From positions 249,371 through 313,370 of the forward strand of contig NW_025933422.1 in assembly GCF_000764305.2 (NCBI RefSeq): 64,000 nt of DNA, written 5' to 3'. Below, piece after piece: positions 21,700 to 34,392 of the stretch (position 1 is the stretch's first letter; each line of letters begins with the position of its first letter). The notes below the pieces were generated by a model. It saw nothing but the letters and a program-made list of their open reading frames with translations. It searched no databases and was not told the origin of the DNA. Source of the stretch: Hyalella azteca (taxonomy: Eukaryota > Arthropoda > Malacostraca > Amphipoda > Hyalellidae). A program made the position numbers and the translations under genes.

Positions 21700-24655
21700 C
21701 AATTGAAGAAACCAAATTCTACAAATTAAATATCCATGCATTACTACTGATCAGAGTATCATGAACTTGATACTCTTAAATCAGAGTATGAGAACTTGAT
21801 AAAAATTGGAGGAAAATCTGAACGTTCATGAAGTGGACAATAATGATCGTGAAAAGCGAGTTAATTGTTATGCGTTAGCGGTTAGACATACACACAAGGC
21901 TTGAACGTAGAGCTTTAAGTTTAATGCCTGTAACGCTCCCTGATGAACGGCTATGCCTTGATGCACTGCCAACCAGCGTCGGGAGAAAGTTATAAATAAA
22001 TGTAGAATGTCAAAGCACGTCGTTGTCGAGACATCAAATCGTACACCCTAGAATACTTATTCTTTATTCCGGTTTCGTTTCATGTTTGATGATGTCTATT
22101 TGCTGCCTAAGGTCGCGTTCTATTTATGAGAGCTCAGTATGAAATCTCGCTGGACGCAGGTGGACGTAGCCAGGGTCTTTCAGGATATTTCTCGAGTGTA
22201 GTTATTTCGAATTTCCTTCTTACATTTATGTAATAATGAGCTTCTATCTCCTACAATTCTATGGGCGTCCTTCACACGAGCAAAAGAAACCTTTTCTACT
22301 TCATGATTCGATATCCCGACAATTAGGAATCTTTTAACGCATGATATACACATATACTTATTAACACATTCACGCTCGCTGATGGCTACAGCCGTCCCAC
22401 ATGAAGCAGCAGCTCTCAAAAATCACTAAACACCAGCATACGAATCTTCTCTAATAGAAAATGCTTTGAACAATAATAGCTGGTTCAAAACAGTCATACA
22501 TCAAAGCAAAACTTTGCACAAAAAGCGCATATCTTATTTATTCCTATGTATTAACACGTAGCAATGACGGCTCTCCAAGTATACCTTGTTTCTTTTGCAC
22601 TGTTAAATTTGGACGGCTATAACCGCTCGTGCTAATTGGACCAACATGAAAACTAAGGCAAGAGTGAATGTGTTAAAAAAGTTGTTTCTAGATGCTCACA
22701 CAGTCAAACATGATTTGTAGAGAGGCATAACATAAACTCGACAGTGACGATCGTAGTGACTAGAACAGACAAACCCAAAAGCCTTCAATAGCATTTAAAA
22801 GAATCTCAGGCATGTATAAGCTACAGGAGCTGCCTCAGGGTCACGGTCGCAATGGAGTTAAATATTGGTCCTGGGCTAATCCGCTCACCGGCCTGAGAAA
22901 TGTTGCGAATTTTTGTACAGCATTATGCCGAGTTCAGATCTCAGGTTTCTGGGTACAACGATCGCACAAAATTTAACGAGTCTACACATAAAACAGCTAT
23001 GGTTTTCATATCAACCCGAATAGAGCCTTTTGAAATCAGTGAGTGTCTGCAGTTTTACTTCAAGAAGCGTTGCTTCTCCAAGAAATATGATATGGTTAGC
23101 CGGACAACTGACATGCAGCTATTTCCGTTTCAATTAAAATAAATATCTTTGTTGATATATACATGTACCTCCGTGATCAGCGAGCGGAGACGATATAAAT
23201 CTTGCATTATTATCCAACGTTCGATCACATGACCTGCACGAGGCATGAAACCTTGATACACATTCGCCCGAGAACAGACGTCGTGACATGGATCAGTCCC
23301 GCGGTGGGTGTTCCCACACTAGCTATTAATATTAATTATTCCTCATTTGTTATGGAAACCAGCTCGATACGAGACTGCAGCCCGCACAAAGCCTGAAGCA
23401 GCGATGACTGATGAAGGTATTTCAGGAAACACATGCGGGCTTCCCCTTCATAGACACATGCTTCCGTCTACTCAGAGAAACTGAGGGAGGAGCGCGGTAT
23501 GAATCGTTACCGCGCCAATTTTCCGTTACTTTGATCGTAAACAACACACACACATTTGAACACACATGTTAGCGTGAACCGTAGCCTCCGTAGGCGTATG
23601 AGCGGAGCCACGAGGAAACTTTTGTAGCGAGCCATTCTAATCACTTTAATTCTCTAACAGTGAAAATAATAGAAATAACTTCTTGGCGTCCAGAGGCAGG
23701 GAGCCAGACAACACAGGCGTGACACGAGGAGCATCACATAATCTCACACAAGAAAAACCAGCGCAACGACCTGCCCGAACTGAAGCTCGTCTTTCAGTTT
23801 CTGTTTTAGACCCACTCCCGCAAGCGCGAGACGCCTCGCCCTACAACTTTGCATCAATTTTATCTCCTATTTCGCTACCATTGAAAATATTCAATTTGAA
23901 ATATACTTCGCCGGGGAGCTAATGATTCCTCATTTCCTCCTACTCTTCGATTGTTTTGAATTTCTATGAAGCAGACGCAATGATTAACCTATTAGAAATT
24001 TAGCAAGACAAACGATATTGTCTAATACAATAGAGAGATGATGGTTTAATACAACACAGTTTTGAGTATTGAAAATTTCAAATCTTGATTAAACCATTGT
24101 ATAATATCGCAAAATAATCATTCGACTCTTATTTAAAGAAAAAATGTTCATCGACTGCAAATTAGGGTCATTCACGACTGGAGCGATTTTGTGAGCTCGT
24201 AGCAAACAAGGCGTCAACACAAGAAACCTAACCATGATCTTGAAGTCTAACGCTTCGATTTGGCCGTCGCTTACATGAGAGAACAGCTTACTCTTGGGTA
24301 TAAAATTAATATCAAAGTAGAATCGAAAACTTAGGTATTTATACTGAGATCGTAAACACACGAAGAATCAGGAGGCTCTCACCAACGAACATGGGGAAAT
24401 TTATCATAGTAACAACATTTTACGTAAACATGAGAGTATGAGACAATAATAAGAGTAGCACCTTGAACACATTTACCAACGTATAACAACACTATCTGAT
24501 GATGCAAGCTAGAAAGTGCGACATTAAACATTAACAGGTAACGTTCAAAGTTGAGGATAAATATAAGAGGACCCGCGCAAAACTATCGCGCACCTTCCAC
24601 CGTCACGTCAGCAAGTGCACTGTTTGGCGTTGGCCCTCGGGCGGGCTCGGGCCAG
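21700..24655. other. No gene seen
   Basis: About 3 kb of unremarkable AT-rich sequence with frames under 90 codons and no motif, repeat or splice pattern that I can support. Confidence 0.5.
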
Positions 24656-24659
24656 GGTT

Positions 24660-25330
24660 GCTTGATGGAGCCAAAAGAAAAAGGCCAATTTAGCTAACAA
24701 AAATGGCCAAGAACAACAAAATTTATAATATTCAAGGCAGTTAAAAATTATAGCAGCGCAAAACACTTACTCTATAGGTTTTCAGTCAACATAAATTAAA
24801 TCAAGTTCACTAAGTTTATGATGTGTATTACCGTCAATGCCATATAAGCCGCCAGTCAGATGCAAATTAAGTTAGCTACTCGTAGATCGTAAATAAGAAC
24901 CGTTTAATTAATACTTGTCGGAACAATGATTAGTAAGATTCGATTGTCACGTGTAACAACTGTAAAGCTTATTGATCGCGCTATAAGTTGCGGCTCATAT
25001 TTATTAATAAAATGGATGGTTTTGTTTGATGGCCAACAAGGTTTTGTTACCTGAAGAGATAGATCGTTTCGTTGGAAGACCGGCGACATAAGTGATGTGG
25101 CGACGTAGTGGCATCGACTGTAAAATATTTATACGTAGAAGACAAAAATCTATATTTTCAAACATGTTTCTGCGGTAGAAAGATAATGTAGTTACTGTAC
25201 AACTAAGGTGAACATTAGAAGTCAATCCTATACATTTATCAAAAATTTTAAATGTTCAGGAAAATAATACATGTCCTAGCTTAACTTTGAGCAGAGTACT
25301 TTATTATAGTTTATAGAAATTGAATCCACT
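24660..25330. repeat. Left copy of a diverged long direct repeat
   Basis: Matches 26335-26935 in order with many substitutions and small indels. Shared landmarks include CAAGGC(A/G)GTTAAA, ATTACCGTCA, AAGCTT near a GATCGCGCT/GATCACGCT, GGCGACAT(A/G)AGTGATGTGGC and AATATTTATACGTAGA. Further similarity resumes at 25400-25520 versus 27700-27800, so the ancestral unit was longer. No open frame is shared, so it is probably an old transposon of unknown type. Confidence 0.6.
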
Positions 25331-25906
25331 TACTTGAATACCTTCCTACTCTAACTTCTAAGGCAATATGCTGAAAATATCATTTGTCATGATTCCATGT
25401 CATCATAACTCATTAACTGACCAAAACCCTAATCTACCTAGTAAAAGTCAAATTAATCATTGAACAAAGTTTAAGGAGCTAAGATTTAAGGAATGATTTA
25501 ATCAATTCAACGTGAAATTTGACATGCCTCAACATAAAAGATGAATGTATGAATGATGAACAACTGTAACACCAGAAATTACTTACGAATTTACTCCTCT
25601 TTAGATCTATACGCACTCTCAGCTCTGACATCCATGGTTATTAATACGAGTAGGCAACTAGATATAGTGTCATAGTTCAACCATGGTGTTGCCCGAATTG
25701 GGCGGCACTCGGCTAGTGTTGCCACCTAATCCGAAGTTACGACACAGTTACATGTCGAGCCCCAAGTGTACTCATCTTGGGCAAAACGAATTTTTGTGAG
25801 GTGAAGGACAAAAATAATGGAAAAAAGTTTAGCGTAACATATTTTTCCGAAAAAAGGCCACAACCGGACATAGCGGCCAATAAAATTATGTCAGGCCAAG
25901 GCCTTT

Positions 25907-26070
25907 AAAAATATATAACTCAGTACTCACTGCAGTGAGTGACAGAGAGCGCATTTTCTCGTCGACGAAAACTCGAAGTCACGGACGCACGGACAGGCGG
26001 ACGGACAGACAGACGGACATGGCGAGCACAATAGTGCATTTTTTCCATAAATGAGAAAATGCGCTAAAAA
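25907..26070. repeat. Dispersed 165-bp repeat, copy 2
   Basis: Same unit as at 9541. Palindrome ACTCACTGCAGTGAGT at 25925-25940. The inverted pair AGCGCATTTTCTC / GAGAAAATGCGCT is perfect. It lies about 100 bp left of copy 3, in the same orientation. Confidence 0.75.
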
Positions 26071-26165
26071 GGCCACATTTGCGCAATTTGGCCTGAAAAA
26101 TACGCACATCTGACACCCTTGCCTCAGGCCCAAGTATTGCTAATTTGCTAGATGAGCCTAAGAGA

Positions 26166-26333
26166 AAAAAATATAACTCAGTACTCACTGCAGTGACTGA
26201 CAGAGAGCGCATTTTCTCGTCGACGAAAACTTGAGGTCACGGACGCACGGACAGACGGACGGACAGACAGACAGACGGACATGGCGAGCACAATAGTGCA
26301 TTTTTTCCATAAATGAGAAAATGCGCTAAAAAA
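26166..26333. repeat. Dispersed 165-bp repeat, copy 3
   Basis: Same unit; the palindrome is slightly decayed (CAGTGACT at its right side) but the 13-bp inverted pair is perfect. The interval between copies 2 and 3 holds a motif, GGCCACATTTGCGCAATTTGG, whose relative (CCACATTTGCAAAATTTAGCC) recurs near 27894. This suggests the 165-bp unit is often inserted in or part of a larger repeat. Confidence 0.75.
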
Positions 26334-26334
26334 C

Positions 26335-26935
26335 AATTTAGCTTTCAAAAAAGGCCAAGAACGGCCATTTACAAAATTTACAAATAAATTTTAAATTCAA
26401 GGCGGTTAAACCATTTACCATGTATATATTTACTCTTTAGGATTTTACACAGCAAAAATTACATCAAAATCACTAACTTTACGATCTGAATTACCGTCAC
26501 CGCCACATAAATCGCGCGCCTGCGGCGAATTGCACGTTACTTGCTCATCTAAATATAACCCGAATAATACTGGTCAGAACTACGATTATTAGGATTCGAT
26601 GGCCACTTAACAACTATAAAGCTTTTCGATCACGCTAGAAAGTTGTGACTTAGCTATGTTAACAAAATAAATGGTTTCGTATGATGGCTGGCGACATGAG
26701 TGATGTGGCAAAGTTAGTGGCATTGACGGTAGAATATTTATACGTAGATGAAAATAGATTTATTGCAAATTCATTTCCCTGGCAGAGAGATTATGTATTC
26801 ACCGCAATACTAAGCACCGCAATGTAAATGAATATTAGAAGTAAATTCTACAAAGTTATCAAAAGCCTTCAAATAACAAGGAAATAATATATTGTCTAAC
26901 TCTAACATGACTAGGAGCGGAGTACTTTATAGAAA
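26335..26935. repeat. Right copy of the diverged long direct repeat
   Basis: Partner of 24660-25330. It is followed immediately by the inverted SINE at 26955-27194, after which similarity to the left copy resumes only patchily. Divergence looks like tens of percent by eye. Confidence 0.6.
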
Positions 26936-26954
26936 TAGAACACCAATAATTGAA

Positions 26955-27194
26955 TAACTTCCTAGGGCCGCAGACCTGTCGCCGATTCTTAACATCGCAG
27001 AACATTCACAGCATTTTGCGGTCTCGAACTCGCAACACACTGTTACAATTAACAATTCTGCTGTGCTTAACCGCCCGGCCTCCTCGCCGATTCTGACCAG
27101 AAACTGGCGCACAGAGCTGGGATCGAACCCGCGCCTCTCTGCGCCAATTTTGATCTTGAACTGTAACCACTAACCACTGGGCCACAACTGTGGC
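26955..27194 (-). mobile_element. tRNA-derived SINE, second copy
   Basis: Reverse-complement copy of the SINE at 42966. Read on the minus strand it has box A (TGGCCCAGTGG, near 27178) and box B (GGTTCGATCCC, near 27115), the same body with AGCACAGCAGAATTGT, and the AAGAATCGGCGACAGGTCTG tail near 26985. It lies inside the right copy of a larger direct repeat (24.7/26.3 kb), so it inserted after that repeat duplicated. Confidence 0.85.
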
Positions 27195-27799
27195 CTATTT
27201 TACAATTGGTAGCCTATATTAAGAAACTGAATTTGCCTATGGGGCCCATGATTTGAATTACCCTAAGCCGTCAGTTACCACCTATTGTGCCTTATTCTGC
27301 TAATGTTAGCATTGAGAATATTTCACCTCACGTTTATTGTTGTCAAGACTTATCTTACATGTCTTCATGTCTAGTTTTTCAAGCGACGAGAATTATTCAA
27401 CTAATTAATTCTTGAAACCAAGCTGTGGAATGCTCACTCATCTTAGATTAGAGTAGCGGTAAAATTTTCCATTTTTCTTATAATCGATTTTTATTTGTAA
27501 CTGAAATAGTGAATCATGGCCTCTTGAACTTTCTTGGGACAATAAATCTAATAACTGATTTAATTTATACTTGGACTATTTCTAATTAAATTCTGAATGT
27601 GCAGGATTTACGGTGACTTTATGAAGTAAACGTTCACTGAAGTATTAACTTTCCTAGGACCTTACGGAATTGGGGCTACCGTTGTAGACGGCTAGATTAA
27701 TGATGGAATGTCGTCATGACTGACCAAAATACCAGTATACCAGGTTAAAGTCAAATTGGCTATTAATCAAGTTTTAAAGAGAATGGGAAGGACTAAACA

Positions 27800-30570
27800 T
27801 ATTTAGACAAATCAATTTTGTCAGGCCAACGTGGCCACCGGCCAAATGGCCAATGCATTTCGAAAATGCATTAAGGTAATGCATTATTAAAAAGCCACAT
27901 TTGCAAAATTTAGCCAGAAAAAGACCCATCTGGCAATCCTGGGCCCTCCGCCCTCTGGCAGTGTCGCCAACTCTTTCAATGATCTTCAATCTAAACCTGG
28001 CATTTACAAGCAAAAATGCGCTTAATATTGACATTTTGAAACTAATATGAACATTTTACCTTAATTTTACACAAATTTTACTCCGCTAAAGCCTATTTTT
28101 CCCGCTGAATGCGCCGATAATACGCTAGATGTAGCGGGAAAAAGGTTGAATTGGCAACACTGCCCTCGGGGGCTCAGCTTCGCTTCCGTCGGCTTCGGCA
28201 ATCCCCTGACGGCTGTGGCTTGTGGTTGTGAGTTCTCACGCGAGTCTCAGTCTCAGCCAGTCACTCCCTCAGGCCTTGGCTTACGTTGGGGACCTATTTT
28301 ATTATAGATTCCTTTAATACTAGTGGGTATTTTCTTAATTTACAACTGTGATAGATTAAATAAAATGTCTATTGATAAATTTTTCCTCGTACCGCACAGA
28401 AGACTGCTCACATTCTAGAAGATTTGATTAGTTTGTTCGTGCTTAATTTGTAACTGATAAATGCATGTATACCTCAGCGTTGTATCGTCTCAGATATACG
28501 TACATATTTGTTAAAGTTTGTGAGCTTGTGTGGGAGTGTGTATGTCTGAAGCCTGGCACCACAAATGTATATAGGGGCTGTTCGAGCGTGTAGCCATAAT
28601 ATATCGGGTTCCAAAGGCCGGATCCCTTGTGAATCAAGTCACGAAAAGTTCAAGAATCGGCAACAGGCCATGGGCCTATTTCTTCAACGCCGACACTTCT
28701 ATTCCATTCTATACTTATCATGTTGGGATATTAGCAGAACCTAAAACTTCATTCTTGATGGGAGAATAAGAATGGATTTGAGAAAAAGAAGAAAAGTATT
28801 GGATCCAAAATTGAGATTTGATTTCGATATGGATTAATGTAAATTTAATTTTACAATGGAAAAATGTTTTTTATTCATGTTTTGAAACGAGAGTAAAATG
28901 GAAGTAATATTTTCCATGTGAAATGTTTGTTTGAAAGGGTCCTTATTAAATTAGAATATGTAAGCTTTATTATTATTAACGGGATTAAGGATTATGGGAA
29001 TGACGGGATTGAGATTCTAAAATTGCAGTAATTATATCATACTAAGTATATATGTAATATTATATCATACATAGTTATGCCTTCATAATATAGTATAATC
29101 GGTGTAGTTCATATTAGCTCTTATTCCGTAATCATGACATTAATCCTACCTCTGTTTATTACTCATGAGCTCGAAAGGCTTCTCAAAAAAAAAAAAATTC
29201 ATTTGTCTTCAATTTCTTGCATACTTAAAGAATGTTTATCTCATTTGCAGTTCCGCAATACAGTTGCAATTGGTTGATGTGTAAAGTTGGTATTATTAGG
29301 GATGGTAGATCTTTCGTAAGATCTGTCACTAAATCTCAGAGGCCAAGCAGCTCAGATTCAGGTGTTTCATGTCATTGGCTAAGCACTATGCAGCTTCTTC
29401 ATTTAAAAACAACGTTCATTCATTTCCAACTCTTTCAACTTTGCTAGTTTCTTACTTACTTATACAGAAAAATCAATACGTCTCTCTCACGAATGACCCT
29501 CATTAATTAGGTCAGAATTTACGAGAAATCTGATGCAAACCTAACGTAATTACGAACATTTTTCGACCAAAATTAGTTTTTTTGGGGCGAGCCATAATTT
29601 ATTTTCTACTTTTTAGTCCACAAGAAAAACGTGTTTTTTTAAGTTTTTTTTACAATATTTTTTAAACCACACAATAATTTCGAAAACATTTCAAAGTTCT
29701 GACAAATTCGGTAGTTATAGGACATCGATAGATGAAGTCCAATCCTTGAAAGTGAGGGGAGGAGATTCAGCTATCGCCGATCGAATGACCAGGCAGCTTG
29801 TCGCAGATACGGAAATGAAATAACTGTGAGAAACAGAAATGAACAATTCTGAGACAAATCAAGATAACCAACAGTGAACTCGAAAATATTACATTTGAAC
29901 ACAAACTGATATCAGAACTATTTTTCTGATTTTTCTGTTGACCAGTGATAACTGTTGAACTCGCTACTTGAATAATCCGTTAGTCGACTATGTAATCTGT
30001 ACACGAATTATCGTTTCTCATGTTTCTTATGCGTTAGAGTATCTTCTGAAAAACGATTATTCATCTGCCTCAGCTTATCCTCTAGAATCTAGATAATGAT
30101 GCCTTATCTACATTTGGAAAACTCCATGGAATCGACTCCGCATCCATGAATCGTCTGAGAAAAATTTCGTCATCACATCGGTGTATCCTGTCGAGGACAG
30201 GGCACAACATTCATAGATTTTCTTGATGACGGTTCATGCTCTGCACGCTGTAATATATTCTCTCAAAGACGGCTTTTATCTGCATTAGCGTATTTAGCGT
30301 ACTTTTTGGAGACAGTTCTTCATCGAACGTGTCTTGTACTGATGATGCTTCTTCGTAGACTTCAATACATCTTTTCGAACACGGTTTTCATCTGCATTCG
30401 CTTATGCAGTTCTTGATCAGCATTATCTTATCCTCATGGAAACGGTCATTCAAAAGCGTTAGTTTTCACGTGAAGGCGAGTCTACAACTGCATTATCGTA
30501 ACTTCATTTAAACGGTTCGTTCACATAATTAGTATGAGCTAATAAAAAAAGTTCAACGCCATTGCTGCAT
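27800..30570. other. No gene seen; scattered repeat remnants
   Basis: A remnant of a dispersed repeat lies at 27880-28160 (CCACATTTGCAAAATTTAGCC, TTGGCAACACTG) and a SINE-tail relative at 28630-28700. From 30050 to 30560 there are irregular about 60-bp repeats around ACGGTTTTCATCTGCATTCG and CTTATCCTC. Confidence 0.5.
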
Positions 30571-30574
30571 TCCC

Positions 30575-30666
30575 ACGACCAGCGGTCCTCCAACAGCTAT
30601 CCGAGGCTTGAACCTGCGACTAGCTCAGCCATTCCTGGCTATCTAATACAAGTCGGCCACCCTACC
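30575..30666 (-). mobile_element. Possible tRNA-like SINE head
   Basis: On the minus strand the stretch reads GGTAGGGTGGCCGACTTGTA ... GTCGCAGGTTCAAGCCTCGG, with a box-A-like TGGCCGACTTG and a box-B-like GGTTCAAGCC about 45 bp apart. It does not fold into a convincing tRNA by eye and is unlike the other SINE. Only one copy is seen in the window. Confidence 0.4.
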
Positions 30667-31439
30667 GTTTTCATCTTCAAGACGATTCTTCACCTGCTTT
30701 GGCGTTCTTTTTACATTTTCCATATCAATTCATTTTCCAATGAATTCTTTCACTGTTCATCTTTGCCTGTTCCACAAAGGCCTTAAATCAATTCATCAAC
30801 TCATAAGTGATACGTACAACGTCGAGGTCGACTCCATTTGAGAAATTTGAAACGGTTCAAAGTTTGAAATAACTCTTGCAGTTGCAGAAAAATTTTCTCG
30901 AAATGATAATCTATTCTTAGCGCATGAGAAAACCAACTAATGTTCATACTCTTTATTTTTTTATTTTTGATTGGTAATACTTCAGCAAATGCAGTGCCAG
31001 CTTCCATCACGTATTTGGAACACAAGAACACTTCACTTCGCTCATTACACTTTGATCTTACAATCTGCCCTCGTGACATGTGGAAGATTCATAGACAGTG
31101 TTAAACAAGGCTGTTTGAGAGCCGCAGTTCTGTTCTCTGCTCACGAAATGGTTCACACTGAGTGTCAAAAGGTCATTTAAATGCAGTCCGGGTCTCAAAG
31201 TCCTAATGTTCCATACAGAAATGTAAATGTTAGTGTCATCGATACGATTTATAAAATGAAAGTGTCATCGATACGATAGATAAAATTTCGTATTTAATTG
31301 ACGATGGAAAATATTAAAACCTATAACAAGTTCAACAATAATAATATGCGTTTAAAAATTACTTTTTAAAGACAACACTTCCAAAGAATCCAGTGTCTCC
31401 AATCTTACAGATGTACAATGAATTTCTCATTTGATTTTC

Positions 31440-31800
31440 GAATATTTGAAAAAATTAATTTTTAATTTTTTTAACATATAAAGTTTTTTTAATATATAAA
31501 TATTTTTCAAATTCTGTAAATTTTTCATCAATTTATTCTGTAAATTGATTCATGCATTGCCTCCGACTTCACACAAGTATACAAAATTTCAGATCAATTA
31601 GACAGGTAAAAGTGTATCAAATATCATTTCTAAGATTTGTAGCTGACAAAATTTTTTGTCAATTTTTCTAATATTGAAAAAAAAAATTATTTTCAAAATT
31701 ATTTATTCTGTCAATTGATTCATGTATTGATGCAAAATTTCAGATCAATTAGACAGGTAGAAGTGTGTTAAATATCGATTATAAGATTTGTGGCAGACAA
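31440..31800. repeat. About 170-bp diverged tandem duplication
   Basis: CAAAATTTCAGATCAATTAG followed by ACAGGTA(A/G)AAGTGT occurs at 31584 and 31733, with matching flanks (TTTATTCTGT(A/C)AATTGATTCA before, ATAAGATTTGT after). Confidence 0.65.
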
Positions 31801-34392
31801 ACAAACAAACAACAAGAAGTGAAGTTGAAGAGAAGTGTTGTAATAAAAACTCGAGCTCGACTGCTAGAGTATTTCATAAGGAGTGTCATACAATTGCAGT
31901 CTCAAGCGATGGCAAGCACTGCACCGTATGCAGGATACATACCACCCGCTCGTGGTGAGATCCGAGGCGTCAAATCAAGAAAACGTTGTATTAGGTTTGC
32001 AAAAAAAAACTGGTCGAATTACGCGAAACTTTGACTTGTTCCATATAATAAAAGGGTTACGGTCATTCCATTATTAATTATACGTAGCAACGTGAGATAA
32101 GTGGAGCAGCGGACGAGTAAGAGGGTGTGAGGTAAGTTATTTGAGTTACAACACGAGGCGGGCGGGAGTCCACATGTCGTGTTCATAGTATACTCGATAC
32201 CATGCACAGGGGATTCGTGTCGTGTGGAGCTACAGTCTCACGGAATGTTGCTCATCAAAGTTAATTATGACCGAATCATGGCTATGAAAAGAAGGTGTGA
32301 GGAATGGTAAAGCATAAGAAATATTTACTTATTTAGCCTGAACACTGAAGCGCCCTAACATAATACATCGCCGCCTCGCTTCACGAGTCTGGCAATGATA
32401 AGATTACTAACTCCAAAGGCTCTTACGTATAAAATATACTAATTGTAAATATAAATATTCATAGAATATATTATTACAAGAGGTTCAGGCCTGTGATACG
32501 GGACACATGGAAAGCAAGATTAAATTCGCAATTATACAGGCATGTGTATATTATTCTTTAAGACGTGTTATCCGGAAACTTGGGCTGGTAATCACATCAA
32601 ATGATATAAATATGAGCGATTGCAGTCAATTTGATGTAAGCGGACTTTGGTGCAATTAGCACCATATTTATGGCTTAGTCGCCGGTGAAAACATAATAGT
32701 AGTTACCTGCAAAGAACCTATTGAGAGATCATACCGTTCACCTCCATGTAATGTAGTCTGAAGGCTACATCCCAAGACAAACGCGTGAGGATACTGCTGA
32801 TACTTGACCGACACAAGTTACCAAACAACGCAAATCGTCCCAGATCCAACAGGAACAGGATCAACCTCCCATGCATATTTGCAGTAAAGAAACGCGGACA
32901 ACTTTCCTATTGTTTCAATACGCTGGCATGTTACTGTGCCCAATAATTGTACAGCGGCAACGGGCCCACACGACAATCCTTAACCAGGGTCATGATCTAA
33001 ATAATCTCCAAGTAAATTCAAATAAAAGACAAACCATTTCTTAGAAAATCAAAACACTTTTTGGACCACTGCTTAATAGTAAGTTACAGATAATTAACAT
33101 GTATACAATGCAATAGATCACCTGCAACCAAAATATAATTCATTATAAAATTCCTTCAAATGCAATTCGGAAAGAAGACTATTTGTTAATTGTAGGTAAG
33201 AACAAGTGACACATGAACAACTCCAAGCTCGTTCGGTTAAGCACGAGAGTGCGGAATATTCAACTAGAATACGTTGTTCATCATTGATGTGGTAGCACAG
33301 GAATTGCCGTAACCTTTGAGAAGAGTTCGTAGGCCGCACGACTTCACCGATTAGTTGCAGCGTCGCTGCCATGCATGGAAAGCAGTTAGGGTTGAAATTT
33401 GTGTCAATCTATGCTCATACAAGTAATGCAAATAATTGATTTTAATAGAATAATTGACTCGCAGTGAAAAAATTGTGAAAACATTATAAGTCCTCACTGA
33501 AACATCAACCATCAGCACAAACACATGCGCCATGGAATAATGACGACGAGAACTGAGCTCTCCACTCACTCGGTCATCAGAGCGGTACATTGAAGAGCCA
33601 CGTAGTTACACATTCCTAACAAAGATCTTTAGCAGATCGTAGCACACCAGATAATGGCAAGCCTGACAACCAGACTCAATCATGCATACGGCCTTCATCT
33701 TCACATAAGATGCAACTCCTTATCCTTTACATGTATTGGTCATAAAAAGAATAACTGTAACGTAAGCAAGCAAGCGTTCACATTAAATTTAACTGAGCTC
33801 CGACACGCTACCTAAAAATCTACGAAAGAGTAAAATGATTAATCGTGATGAAGGTGATGATGTATAAATTGTGGTTGACAGTAAAAATGCTAGATCATAA
33901 GATGTATATAAAGCAACGGAAGAAGTTAGCAATGCCATCAGGCATTTATTATTTCAACTATATGAATGCAACACGCAAATGGAATCTATCAATATTTTAG
34001 CACGAATAAGGCTCCTCCGTAAGCTTTATTGTTTTTTACCAAGCCTAAATTGCCGCCCAGAATTGCGAAACAAGACTAATGGTTTTCTGCATGTATTTCG
34101 ATATATTTGTAAACTGGAAGTGATCAGTAGGAAATGATTAGCATTTATTCGCGAGGTCAAAGCACCAGGAGTGTGTGTAAATTACATCGGCAGTGCAATC
34201 AGAGTGGAATAACGCGTATTTCATTTAATGACCTTTAACCGGACAGAGCAAAACAATTAAGTTGCCCGGGCATGTATTGAGGGGCAAAATCGTCTCCTGT
34301 GCTCGTGGGTATGATTTTTTTTAATCCTAACTCAATGCCTTTCTTTAAAGTTACAGGACCAGTTCAGTTAGCACAGCTAATCTCACAGATAA
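31800..34392. other. No gene seen
   Basis: Presumed region beyond the 3' end of STARD3. AT-rich; a poly(A) signal for STARD3 could be any of several AATAAA-like hexamers (for example the reverse complement TTTATT near 33945). Not assignable by eye. Confidence 0.4.

Noticed and set aside
31765..32034. 89-codon plus-strand frame
   Set aside because: No recognisable domain or splice context; within a repeat-derived region.
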